A DNA stretch of 64,000 bases from Draconibacterium orientale (GTDB taxonomy: Bacteria; Bacteroidota; Bacteroidia; Bacteroidales; Prolixibacteraceae). Location: positions 496,001 to 560,000 of the forward strand of contig NZ_CP007451.1 in the NCBI RefSeq assembly GCF_000626635.1, in the 5' to 3' direction. The stretch's first letter is position 1. Every line of letters begins with the position of its first letter. A program made the position numbers and the translations under genes. Of this stretch, positions 54,635 to 64,000 are shown in pieces. A model generated the notes under the pieces. That model made no database searches, had not been told where the DNA came from, and worked only from the letters and a program-made list of their open reading frames with translations.

Positions 54635-56380
54635 TTATTGTATAAATTCGATTTTCTTTCCTGAAGCATACATCCCAATGGTTGTTCCGGTAAATCCTCC
54701 GGCCCGGGCAGTCGATAAATACGAGGCATCCACTTTATCGGCCAGTAGTTTCCAGTCCTTATCGTCCACGGCATAATAGAAACTAAATTCTGTTCCATTC
54801 GATGTAATTTTCAATCGTACAGGTTCGTCTTCTGCGTTAATGGTTTCCGAACCAATAACTTCAATTGCTGTATCCGAAAGCATTTTTACACGAACTGCTT
54901 TCTGCCCGTTAACCTTCTCTACTACCAGTAAATACTGATGCTCTTCGTTCTTCATTAAAACCATTCCGGCCGACTCAGTTTCGGAACCAGGTGTGAAATA
55001 CATTTTAGTGGTACTTTCAAATTTGTGATGCTGTAAACGCCGCCCCACAAAAGCCGGTACCTTTAATTCGTTGGTAGTTACCTCTGCACATTTTAATGTT
55101 AGAAATCCGGGATTTTCGTTCAAATTGTATAAGCCGGCAGCATCTCCACGAATGGTTAGCCACTCCATTCCCAGTTCGGTGGTGTTAAAATCATCGTTCT
55201 TTTCGAAGTTTCCGAACGGAACCGACGAGTCTCTTTTTACACCTTCCATGCGAATAATACGCGGCACTACTTCATCATTTTTGGTCATGTACGGGAATCC
55301 GTCCCGGCTCCATCGAATAGGCATCATAAAGGTTTCGCGCCCAAGGTTTTCGAACTTATTATCGATGGGGCGGCAGGCCAAAAACACCGACCACCACTGT
55401 CCGTTGTCTTTCTGAATAATATCGGCATGTCCGGCACAGGTAACCGGCAACTCGCGGTTCGGGTTGAGATGCTTTTGGGTAAGTATCGGATTTTTATCCC
55501 ATGGTACGTAGTTTCCAAATGGCGCATCGCTTTTAAAAATTACTTCGCGATGATCAACCGAGGTTCCTCCTTCGGCACACATCAGGTAATAACTGCCATT
55601 AAATTTGTACAGGTGCGGCCCTTCAATCCATATTGGTTTTTCTGACAGGCGAACACCGCCATTCACCAACATTATACTTTCGCCAACGGTTTTATCGGTT
55701 TCCACATCGTATTCAATACCACGAATGGCACGATGCCCCTCGTAAGTTGAACCTCCATCGGGTTCATCGTTATTTACAATGTAGGCTTTGCCGTTCTCAT
55801 CAAAAAACAACGACGGATCGATACCGTGAACATCGGGTAACCAAATCGGATCCGACCAGTCGCCAAACGGATCTTGTGTCTTTACCAAAAAATTACCGCC
55901 TTGCATGTTGGTGGTAATCATGTAATACGTTTCGTTATGCGGATTATAACTAATTGCAGGAGCAAAAATTCCACGACTTATACCTTGACCATCCAGTGGT
56001 AATTGTTCGGGACGGTTCAGTACATTACCAATCTGTTTCCAGTTTAGCATGTCGGTACTATGAAAAATAGGAACGCCCGGAAAATAACTAAAAGTAGATG
56101 TTACCAGGAAATAATCCTTTCCGTTGGTACAAACACTCGGATCGGAGTACCAGCCCGGAAGGATGGGATTGTAATAATAATCGTCTCCCGGCAGTGGATT
56201 ATTGTTGTAGAAATCATCGTTGCCTTTGTAGGTGAAATAATCGAAATTTGCAACCATACTATCGTTTGCAAATTTTGGATTACCGGAACCGGATATGGAT
56301 TGACAGGAGTTAAAAATAAAAACTCCGGCCAACACAAGAGTTGTCATCAATAGCTGAATGAAATAGTTTAGTTTCATCAA
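54635..56380 (-). CDS. GH43 beta-xylosidase/arabinofuranosidase with C-terminal beta-sandwich
   Basis: 581 residues. Lipoprotein-type signal (LVLAGVFIFNSC). The N-terminal GH43 domain (about 60-375) has the Asp base in WYSDPSVCTNGKDYFLVTS, the Asp in GIDPSLFFDENGKAYIVNND and the acid Glu in WIEGPHLYKFNGSYYLMCAE. The C-terminal concanavalin-like domain (about 385-581; LKCAEVTTNELKVPAFVGRR, FTGTTIGMYASG) is the one that shapes the active site in GH43_11/12 enzymes. It lies between the HTCS and the SusC operon with its own upstream operator-like site, and probably trims xylo-oligosaccharides or arabinose branches. Confidence 0.9.
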   Translation of the reverse strand: MMKLNYFIQLLMTTLVLAGVFIFNSCQSISGSGNPKFANDSMVANFDYFTYKGNDDFYNNNPLPGDDYYYNPILPGWYSDPSVCTNGKDYFLVTSTFSYFPGVPIFHSTDMLNWKQIGNVLNRPEQLPLDGQGISRGIFAPAISYNPHNETYYMITTNMQGGNFLVKTQDPFGDWSDPIWLPDVHGIDPSLFFDENGKAYIVNNDEPDGGSTYEGHRAIRGIEYDVETDKTVGESIMLVNGGVRLSEKPIWIEGPHLYKFNGSYYLMCAEGGTSVDHREVIFKSDAPFGNYVPWDKNPILTQKHLNPNRELPVTCAGHADIIQKDNGQWWSVFLACRPIDNKFENLGRETFMMPIRWSRDGFPYMTKNDEVVPRIIRMEGVKRDSSVPFGNFEKNDDFNTTELGMEWLTIRGDAAGLYNLNENPGFLTLKCAEVTTNELKVPAFVGRRLQHHKFESTTKMYFTPGSETESAGMVLMKNEEHQYLLVVEKVNGQKAVRVKMLSDTAIEVIGSETINAEDEPVRLKITSNGTEFSFYYAVDDKDWKLLADKVDASYLSTARAGGFTGTTIGMYASGKKIEFIQ

Positions 56381-56505
56381 AGTTGTCCAATTAGGAATAA
56401 TAGTTTTATTTGTTCACGCAGGTATTTTTCACACCTTCACTTGCTCAAAAATAAACTCCATTATATGCAGGGCTTTCTAATTTTAGACATTTGATTTTTA
56501 AAATG

Positions 56506-56518
56506 GGACATTCTTACC
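56506..56518. promoter_or_regulatory. Candidate xylan HTCS operator upstream of GH43
   Basis: GGACATTCTTACC on the plus strand (GGTAAGAATGTCC on the minus strand), 126 bp before the GH43 start. It matches the palindrome at 54552-54564 in 11 of 13 positions, and its GGTAAGAAT half equals that at 1658-1666. Confidence 0.4.
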
Positions 56519-56677
56519 CTCAAGAGCACTAACACGCTGTACAACAACACCTAGAAATTACTCAACAAGCTGATTCCGCAGCGTATTATTAGAAACTACA
56601 CATCGGAATATCCAAAATTAAAAGGGATAGCTATCATAATATGAAACTAAAATGACAGAAAAATACGTCAGAAAATG

Positions 56678-59600
56678 TTATTCCAAGACCCGTGTTGGTG
56701 ATTTACCAAAATGTTTTCGAAAGACGGTACTGAAATAGCCAACACTACTAAATCCGCACAATTCACTAACTTCTGTAATCGAGTGTTTTTGAGAAGCTAG
56801 CAAATCATAAGCACGGTTCAGCCTGATTGTTCGTATAAATTCGATTGGTGATTGGTCGGTTAATGACTTTATTTTTTTATAGAGCAGCGAAGGACTAACA
56901 TTCATGATTGCAGCAAATTCATTTTTAGAAAATTGCGGATTACTAACATTGTCATTCACAACCTCTATCATACGTTTTAGGAACTTATCGTTCAGTTCGT
57001 TTTCCAAAATAACGGGCTCTTTGCACTCGCTGGTCATTTTCATGGCCTTGTCCCTGATAATTTCGCGGTTTTTAAGAATTGATTTAATTCGTTGCAGAAG
57101 TAAGGTAACGTCAAATGGTTTGGTTAAATAATCATCGGCTCCAAGTCCTAGTCCGCGCATTTGCTGGGCTTTACCGGCCAGTGCGGTTAAAAGAATAACC
57201 GGGATATGCGCAGTAAGGAAATTTGATTTTACTTTTTCGCACAATTCAAAGCCGTCCATTTTCGGCATCATTATATCAGAAACAATCAGATCAGGGTTGT
57301 GCTTTTGTACTATTTCCCAGGCCTCCTCTCCATCGCCGGCAAGGTAAATATGAAAGAAATCCTGCATGGCCGATTGAAGAAATTCTCTCAGGTAATCGTG
57401 ATCTTCAACAATTAAAACCGTCATTTTATTCCCACGCTTGTCGGCCACCTGCTTTTCGGTTAAAGGATTAACTATTGACGATTTCGGTATCTCTTTCTCG
57501 ATTGCTTTGGCCCCGCGCTCCTTTTTTATTTCCGAACTTTCCTTCGCAATAAACGGAATGGTTACCAGGAAAGTGGATCCAGCACCAGACTGGCTGTAAC
57601 AGGTAACTTTACCGCCATGCAAGGAGACATAATTTTTCACCAGTAGTAAACCGATACCCGAGCCAACTATTTTTGAATTGATGGCATTTTCGCCACGGTA
57701 ATATTCCCTGAACAACATTTTTTGAGCCTTTTTGGTAATTCCAATTCCAGTGTCCTGAACTTCAAGTATCCATTTTGTTGCCGCACACCGGAGCTCGATA
57801 TTTACATGCGAATCCGGATTTGAATACTTTATGGCATTGGAAATAAGATTATCGACTACTTTCTGTATCATTCGTTCATCAACGGAAGTTTCGAATTTAT
57901 CGCAATTAGCCCTAAAAACCAGATCAATACCTCTGCTTTTCGCATAGGCCTCAAACATCATCACCCGGTCTTTTATTGTTTTAACAATATCAACAAAACT
58001 ATAGGCCACTCTCTCCCTCCCGATGTCAACTTTCTGAAAATCGAGCAATTGGGTTACCACCGTCGATAGCCGATGAACCTGCTCGGTAGCCAGATGAAGA
58101 TAATTCGTACCTTTATCGCTTAATCCTGACTCCTTATTCAGTTCTTCGATAGGCCCGTTAACCAGGGTTAAAGATGTACGAATATCATGAGCAGTATTTG
58201 CAAAGAACCTGATCTTTTCTTCCGAGTGCTTTTTCTTTAACCAGTCGATGTAAAAGTAAACACCGAAAATACCCAGGCTAGCTACAAAGAGAATTACGAG
58301 CAGGATAAACCAGCTTGTTTTCCAAAACGGCGGAATGATTTTCACGTTAATCTCCCGCTCGGCAATTACACCTGTTATAGAATTATCGACCATACGAAGT
58401 TGTATGGTATAGCTTCCGTACGGAATATTTGAATAGGATAAAACCCGGTTATCAACAGGTTTACTCCATTCCTGATCCAAACCATTAATTTTCCACGAGA
58501 ATTTCGCTCCGGGAGAAGTAACTCCAAGTGGTATTAGTTCTAAACTTATTGTATTTTGAAAATATTTAAGGCGGATTTCCTTAAGTTCATTAAGAGGTGC
58601 TTCCGGTTTCAAATCTTCAATATCGCGTATTGATCGTCCAGAAACGGAAATATCCTGAACATAAATACGCCCTTCTTCCGTGGTAAGCTTTAAGTCGTTA
58701 GGGGCGAACATTAAAGCCCCTTTATTGGAGCCCATAACCAAATTCCCGTTTTTTAAAATACATTGTGCATCCTGGTTAAAAGAAACATTGCTAAGGTACA
58801 ACAAGGAGTTAAAAGTTAATATCGTTTGGTCGGCTTCATTCAAGCGGCACAAGCCCAGCTCGGTACCTATCCAGTAATAACCATTGGCGTAATCAATGCT
58901 ACTTACAAAATTACTTGGAAGTCCGTTATCCGCGGTATAAGACTGAGTTGACTTATTGGTTAAACTGTACCGTATTACGCCGTTACCATTGGTTCCAATC
59001 CAAACTATATCTTCCGAAATATACAGGTCGAAAACCACAAAACCTTCCACCAATACTTCATGGGTACCATCCGTCTTATCAAAAAGTAACAATCCGTACG
59101 TTGTTCCCATTAACAATTGATCGGGCCCGTATTCAGCAATATTGTAAATTGTATAATCGGGATACGAGGTATAGGTGTCGGTGTTGTAATTGTAACGGAT
59201 TAAATCTCCGCGCACTCCTCCTATCCAGATATCGCCCTGCTGGTCTTCAATGATATTAAACACAAAATCGCCTGCAAAATCGCCCGGCGTATTTTCCTGG
59301 CTTAAATGCCTTAGTTCGTTTCCGGTATTTCCATCCAGAATATAAATACCCGAAGAATAAGAACCGGCCCATATTCTTCCGTGCGAATCCTGGCACAGAG
59401 CCAGAAACACCTGGGCATGCTGTTCCTTATTATGGTAGAATGATTTCCATTTATTGGTTTTTGTGTTCCAATAGCTTACGCCATTATTGGTGGCAAACCA
59501 AAGATTCCCGTTCCGGTCTTCGAGAATACTGTTAACATCATTATTTACTAGCGAATTTGGGTTGTTTGCGATGTGTGCCACCTTGGTAACAACAGAACTA

Positions 59601-60596
59601 CTTGCCTGATCGAAAAAAGAAACTCCTCCACTATAAGTGCAAATCCATACCCTGTTGTTCCGGTCGCAAAAAATATCATAAACCCCATTGCCTTTTAATG
59701 AATTTGGATTATCTGCATCATCTTTATAAACGGCAAGTATTTCAAACGTGTGCTTATCCATTTCCCAAACACCCTGCCCATCAACACCTATCAGCAAGGT
59801 TGATTTTGAAATCGGACAAATTGCCTGTACCGGTTGATTGGGGATATTTGCCACAACAGTTAATTCAGCCCCGGCATTTCCTTTTTTAAGGCAATACAGG
59901 CCATCGTTTAAGGTTCCTAACCATAAGGTATTTTCCTTTTGGTCGAACTTGATGTAAGAAAAAAACATATTCTGGTGTTCAGGCAAAGTGTAATACTCCG
60001 CCGAACTTTTTGTAGTAATATCAAAAAATACCGATGTACTCTTCAGTTCCATAAAAAAAACGATGATCATCCAACCATTCCAAAAAATGAATATTTCGGT
60101 TATCAAAATAGGTGCTTAGTCCTTCATTTTTATGGTAGCGCAACAATCCGGAAGTACTTGCTTCCCAAATTGTTTCTTCAGCATCAACCAGCATTCTGTT
60201 CACCACAACATGAGGGTCTTCCACTTGTTTGGCCAGATTGGTTATCAACTCAAACCTATCCTGAATATTGTTGTATATGAACAACTGCCCGTTATTGGTA
60301 TATACATATAATTTCCCATTGGTATATTCCATACGAACAGTGATAATATCCTCCGTATCATAAGGTAGCTGGTAGGTTCTGATATCATCTCTGGAATACC
60401 GCACAATACCAATTTTTGAAGAAATCCAGATAAAACCATCATCATCTTCGCAAACCTCATTGGTTTCGCGAATTGACATTCCGTAGTCTTCGTTCAGGTT
60501 GTAAAACTGGTTTGAATTTTTAGCAATGGTAACACCCGATACACAATTAAGGAAAATGAAAACAAGCTGAAAAAAATAATATTTTCCGGTATTCAT
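56678..60596 (-). pseudogene. HTCS regulator of the xylan locus, frameshifted
   Basis: Two overlapping frames form one HTCS of about 1305 residues. The N-terminal part (60596-60021) has a signal-like start MNTGKYYFFQLVFIFLNC and first propeller repeats, then reads EYIGIF-TGA. The second frame continues FDITTKSSAEYYTL through the remaining repeats, Y_Y_Y, a membrane helix, HisKA (phospho-acceptor His in FFANTAHDIRTSL), HATPase, a receiver (Asp in IVSDIMMPKMDG) and a C-terminal AraC HTH. One T too many in the six-T run at 60023-60028 explains the break. Without this gene the xylan operon would lose its local activator, so a sequencing error is plausible; real inactivation is possible. Confidence 0.85.
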
Positions 60597-60755
60597 GATT
60601 TAGTTTTGATATGGAGAGGGAATATAGAAATTTAAGAAGAATAAACAAATACCTGCCGGGCTAATTCATTCTGAAATAACAAGGCAATTCTATTTTATGG
60701 CAACTGCCTTACGAATTGGAATTTGTGTTTATCACTTTTATGTATTTAAAAACAT

Positions 60756-60787
60756 AAAAAGAGGAAGCTCAACCGCTTCCTCTTTTT
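60756..60787 (-). terminator. Terminator after GH51
   Basis: AAAAAGAGGAAGC (60756-60768) pairs perfectly with GCTTCCTCTTTTT (60775-60787) across a 6-nt loop; A and T runs on both sides make it bidirectional. It ends the GH95-GH8-GH51 unit before the HTCS promoter. Confidence 0.88.
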
Positions 60788-60812
60788 ATCCATCCAATTA
60801 AATTATGTATTC

Positions 60813-62348
60813 TTATTTCAGTTGAACAAGCACAACTGATTTTGCAGGCAATTCAAAAGTAAGTTTTCCACTTTTTGGGTTTGGTACGTTAAACTCCTCA
60901 AGGCTAACGCTTTCGTTTTTGCCAAAGTCGTTAAAATCGTTCATATTCTTAGCTGTAATAATCTGTGCATTCGATGTTGACAATTCGCTTCCGTGTAACG
61001 ATAATTCAACATTTTCGCCCGCGTTAGGATTAAGGTTACACAGTGTTATTGAAATTACTCCATCTTTTGTAGATGCTGAGGCATTTACGGCCGGAACCGA
61101 CTGTCCGTCCAGTTCATACTTATCGGTTTTAAGGTTAGCAGGTATTAGTGTTGCATCCTGATGTACACTATACATTTTAAATACGTAATACGTTGGTGTT
61201 AACACCATTTCGTCGTCTTTGGTTAAAATAACCGATTGCAGCACGTTAATGGTTTGTGCAATGTTCGACATTTTAACACGATCGGCGTGATTATTAAAAA
61301 TATTTAGGTTTATACCGGCCACCAATGCATCGCGCATAGTATTTTGCTGATAAAGGAACCCTGGATTGGTTCCGGGCTCTACATCAAACCAGTTTCCCCA
61401 TTCGTCAACAATTAAGCCAACACGTTTCTCCGGGTCGTACTTATCCATAATAGTTGAATGTTTTTGGATCAGTTCATCCATAAACAGGGTTTTGCTAAGT
61501 GTGGTAAACCATTCTTTTTCATCAAAATCAGTTGCCGAACCTTTTACGGTCCAGTTGTGAGTGATGGTATAATAGTGCAATGATAATCCCTGCATCAGGT
61601 TTTCTTTACCTTGCATTTTTTTCATTAAAACATCGGTCCAGTTATAGTCTGAATCGCTGGCACCACAGGCAATTTTATAATCAGCTCCACGGCTGTAGGT
61701 CGCGTAATTTTTATAAACATCGGCATAATATTCAGGCGTCATATTACCGCCGCAGCCCCAGTTTTCGTTTCCAATTCCCCAGTACTTTACGTCCCATGGT
61801 TCTTCGCGTCCGTTTTTCTTTCTCAAATCCGTCATCGGGCTAATGTTCGACGATGTTACGTATTCAATCCATTCCGAAGCTTCGCGAACGGTACCCGAGC
61901 CAACGTTCACATTAATATAGGGTTCGGCATTTATCAAATCACAAAAATCAAGAAATTCGTGTGTTCCAAAGCTGTTGTCTTCAGTAACGCCGCCCCAGTG
62001 TACATTTACCATCGATGGGCGTTCTTCGCGTGGGCCAATGCCGTCTTTCCAGTTGTAGGTATCGGCAAAACAACCGCCCGGCCAACGTAACAACGGTATT
62101 TTCATATCGATTAAAGCGCCGGTAACATCATCTCTAAACCCGCGGGTATTGGGGATTTCTGAGTCTTCGCCAACAAATATACCGCCATAAATACAACGGC
62201 CCAGGTGTTCGGCAAAATGCCCGTATATTTCTTTATTGATTTTTGTCTCGGCCTGATCGGCATACAAGGTAAGTTTGGTTTGGCCAAAGAGTACATTCGT
62301 TGTAAGCACTAACAAAACGGCCACTGTTAATTTCATTTTAGTCATCAT
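60813..62348 (-). CDS. GH51 alpha-L-arabinofuranosidase, second copy
   Basis: 511 residues; a start four codons downstream (62336) gives the cleaner signal peptide [18 protein letters not shown]. It has the acid/base Glu in [13 protein letters not shown] and the nucleophile Glu in [10 protein letters not shown]. It is a close paralogue of the enzyme at 24033. The segment [19 protein letters not shown] and following about 70 residues are almost unchanged although codons differ, whereas residues about 225-300 differ clearly ([14 protein letters not shown] against [14 protein letters not shown]). In this xylan cluster it probably removes arabinose from arabinoxylan fragments in the periplasm. 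Confidence 0.95.
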   Translation of the reverse strand: MMTKMKLTVAVLLVLTTNVLFGQTKLTLYADQAETKINKEIYGHFAEHLGRCIYGGIFVGEDSEIPNTRGFRDDVTGALIDMKIPLLRWPGGCFADTYNWKDGIGPREERPSMVNVHWGGVTEDNSFGTHEFLDFCDLINAEPYINVNVGSGTVREASEWIEYVTSSNISPMTDLRKKNGREEPWDVKYWGIGNENWGCGGNMTPEYYADVYKNYATYSRGADYKIACGASDSDYNWTDVLMKKMQGKENLMQGLSLHYYTITHNWTVKGSATDFDEKEWFTTLSKTLFMDELIQKHSTIMDKYDPEKRVGLIVDEWGNWFDVEPGTNPGFLYQQNTMRDALVAGINLNIFNNHADRVKMSNIAQTINVLQSVILTKDDEMVLTPTYYVFKMYSVHQDATLIPANLKTDKYELDGQSVPAVNASASTKDGVISITLCNLNPNAGENVELSLHGSELSTSNAQIITAKNMNDFNDFGKNESVSLEEFNVPNPKSGKLTFELPAKSVVLVQLK

Positions 62349-62395
62349 TTTATATTAATTTTTAGTTGGAATTCAAATTAAATCATCGTCCATTA

Positions 62396-63697
62396 TTATT
62401 GCTGACCGGGTAAAATTGCCTGGTAGTTTCCGCTCAGGTGCATTAAACTGAACAGGTACAGCAAACCATCGTAATACGGATCGAAGTAGCCATCTCCGTA
62501 GGGTTCCAGTTTGGCGTTCCAAAGTTTATGTACAAAATCAAAATCCGGATCAACATCATCAACCATCGAAAGTGTTGCCGAGGTAGAAATTAATCCCAGC
62601 GAATGGCGCAGTTTCCTAAATCCGCCAGCCTGAAGTATCCATTCCGGCTCAGTACCATCGGGATTATACTGATCAACAAAGTCGTTCATACCCTGCGCAC
62701 GTAAAAATCCCTGAAAGCGGCCGGCATAATCCTCCTGCCAGTTTTTGTCTTTCCCAAACCAAATGTAGTCCATGGTAATATTCATGGGTACGCGCCACGA
62801 ATCGTAGCGAAACGCCTGGGGCATCCAGCGGGCATCGTGTTTCGAGCCGTCGAAATTGGCATAATCGTAATTTAATCCGGTTACCGGATGACAGGCGCGA
62901 TGCAGAAAAACCCGCGCCGTATCGGCACAGTCGCGGTAGAACTGCTCGTGGCCATCGTTGGCAAAATCGGCCCACACTTCCATAAATGCCGGAACATGAT
63001 ACGATGGGTCGGTCCAGTTGTACCCATCTCCTTCGGGAACAAAACTTATTTGCTTGTGCTCCACATTGATAATATGGTTTACTCTGTTGGAGCCGTCCTT
63101 TTCCCACATGGCATCTAAAATACGGCGTGCTTCGGCGTAATAATCAATTCCGGTATCGTTGCCCCAACGGTTCGATGCAAACAACAGTGAAGTTACAAAA
63201 TACAGCTCGCCATCCGAGGCTGAGCCTGGCGAGTTCAGTCGGTTGGTTTCCGGATTAACGCTCCACGCAAAATAAGCTTCGCGTTGCCCCGACTGATGTT
63301 GCATATACTTTTTGCTCCATCGCCAAAGTTTATCAAACACTTCTTTTTTATCCAGCTGAACTGCCACCATCAAACCATACGAAAGGCCTTCGGTGCGTGC
63401 GTCGTTATTTTTAATATCCGAAACGTAAGCCAACGAATCTTCCACCTCGAAATAAATACGATTGGGCCCCTCAAAAAGATCGTGATAGGCTTTTTCCAGT
63501 TTGGCATCAATATCTTTTTGCGCATACCCGGCTTCGGTAAAAAGGTTTGGGTACTCACCGGTGTAATAGGCGCCTTGTTTTTCGTCTGTTTGCTGACCAA
63601 ATATATTAGTTGCCGGCAACAGCAGGAATACTGTAATAAAGCAACAGAATGTTCTTACCATTTTCCTATTCATTGTAGTTTTCAAGTTATATTCCAT
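62396..63697 (-). CDS. GH8 reducing-end xylose-releasing exo-oligoxylanase
   Basis: 433 residues; the ATG at 63673 (MNRKMVRTFCCFITVFLLLP) may be the true start of the signal peptide. The (alpha/alpha)6 barrel has the acid Glu in NNDARTEGLSYG (about E103), the Asp in SASDGELYF (about D162), and DARWMPQAFRYDSWRVPMN with the base Asp, followed by IWFGKDKNW. These positions and the length match GH8 Rex enzymes, which release xylose from the reducing end of xylo-oligosaccharides. It lies 48 bp upstream of GH51 and 10 bp after the preceding GH95-like gene, forming one operon. Confidence 0.92.
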   Translation of the reverse strand: MEYNLKTTMNRKMVRTFCCFITVFLLLPATNIFGQQTDEKQGAYYTGEYPNLFTEAGYAQKDIDAKLEKAYHDLFEGPNRIYFEVEDSLAYVSDIKNNDARTEGLSYGLMVAVQLDKKEVFDKLWRWSKKYMQHQSGQREAYFAWSVNPETNRLNSPGSASDGELYFVTSLLFASNRWGNDTGIDYYAEARRILDAMWEKDGSNRVNHIINVEHKQISFVPEGDGYNWTDPSYHVPAFMEVWADFANDGHEQFYRDCADTARVFLHRACHPVTGLNYDYANFDGSKHDARWMPQAFRYDSWRVPMNITMDYIWFGKDKNWQEDYAGRFQGFLRAQGMNDFVDQYNPDGTEPEWILQAGGFRKLRHSLGLISTSATLSMVDDVDPDFDFVHKLWNAKLEPYGDGYFDPYYDGLLYLFSLMHLSGNYQAILPGQQ

Positions 63698-63706
63698 TTT
63701 CCCGTT

Positions 63707-64000
63707 TTATAATCTCAGAAGCAGTATTTCCTCTCCGGCAATTGTTTCCAAATCATACTCATATACCTTTCTCAACTCCGGCAATTTCACATCTTCCGTG
63801 TTTACTTTTGGTGATTTTATTTTAGGAATGGAATAAAACGGATTTGTATTTTCGCCGACAGCTTCTTTCAATCCGTCGCCTGTTAAAGGAACGTAAGAAC
63901 GAATACGGCAATTTCCGCCCAGTTTCGATCGAATAAGCGCTGTTTGCACTTCACCACTCTCCCACTTTATGTCCACTTCAAAACCTCCGCGAGCCACCAA
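63707..64000 (-). CDS. C-terminal end of a GH95-like enzyme (partial)
   Basis: 97 residues up to the stop; the gene continues beyond the window. The sequence ARGGFEVDIKWESGEVQTA followed by IRSKLGGNCRIRSY is the C-terminal beta-domain pattern of family 95 alpha-L-fucosidases/galactosidases. A TTG at the window edge is in frame but is not a start. In xylan loci GH95 enzymes can remove L-galactose from complex glucuronoarabinoxylan. The catalytic part is not visible, so the family call rests on this tail alone. Confidence 0.6.
   Translation of the reverse strand: MVARGGFEVDIKWESGEVQTALIRSKLGGNCRIRSYVPLTGDGLKEAVGENTNPFYSIPKIKSPKVNTEDVKLPELRKVYEYDLETIAGEEILLLRL

Noticed and set aside
60021-60030. 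Programmed +1 frameshift (TTT-TGA) in the HTCS
   Set aside because: HTCS genes are not known to use frameshifting; the six-T run explains the break more simply.

Overview
The window comes from a member of the Bacteroidota, most likely a marine or sediment Marinilabiliales/Prolixibacteraceae-type bacterium (inferred from gene content; no 16S is present). The evidence is three SusC/SusD pairs, three hybrid two-component (HTCS) regulators with reversed-orientation polysaccharide utilization loci, lipoprotein-anchored glycoside hydrolases, a DUF6261 protein, an IS1182-type element and a RAYT with REP-like palindromes. Almost the whole window is two plant-cell-wall saccharification loci separated by a small defence/repeat island.

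Layout. 1-1501 (-): N-terminal half of an HTCS sensor that leaves the window. 2322-4096: an IS1182-family insertion sequence with perfect 16-bp ends. 4124-5128 (-): thioredoxin reductase. 5405-5725: a GIY-YIG nuclease gene whose stop codon lies inside an intact tRNA-Pro(GGG) gene and which is preceded by a truncated copy of that tRNA. 5992-25565 (+): arabinan locus. It holds a GPH sugar symporter and cytoplasmic GH43, an HTCS, a two-module surface lipoprotein, SusC, SusD, three exported GH43 enzymes and an exported GH51 arabinofuranosidase. 25566-28991: RAYT transposase with palindromes, an Abi/HEPN toxin-like gene, an array of 42-bp tandem repeats and a DUF6261 gene. 29069-39651 (-): glucuronoxylan use. 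It holds mannonate dehydratase, an SDR reductase, cytoplasmic GH43, a GH10 xylanase, a GPH symporter, a frameshifted SGNH acetylesterase and a GH115 alpha-glucuronidase. 39900-41108 (-): CE15 glucuronoyl esterase. 41290-56380 (-): a Xus-like core (SusC-SusD-SusC-SusD-surface lipoprotein-GH10 with inserted CBMs) preceded by a GH43. 56678-60596 (-): a frameshifted HTCS. 60813-64000 (-): GH51, GH8 and the C-terminus of a GH95-like enzyme.

How the genes work together. In the xylan locus GH10, GH43, GH115, CE15 and the acetylesterase would open decorated glucuronoxylan outside the cell or in the periplasm. The tandem SusCD complexes import fragments and the GPH carrier takes oligosaccharides to the cytoplasm, where a signal-less GH43 cleaves them. 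Mannonate dehydratase and the SDR would send released uronic acid into central metabolism. The arabinan locus has the same logic for alpha-1,5-arabinan and arabino-oligosaccharides.

The most interesting item is a structured RNA leader found three times: before SusC at 14985, before SusD at 18314 and before SusC at 49191. Two strands starting at an ATGAAACGA(G/C)CA box pair around a conserved tandem G-A/A-G mismatch, with compensatory base changes between copies. In each copy the helix ends 32-33 nt before the start codon. The same segments could encode tiny peptides (MKRA/MKRP and MRVSSYTLENEQF/MGVTSYTVKN). I do not recognise it as a described element. Also notable are the tRNA/GIY-YIG arrangement, a palindrome embedded in the RAYT reading frame, candidate operators for both loci, an 11.5-copy AACT repeat, and two genes each broken by one base at a homopolymer.
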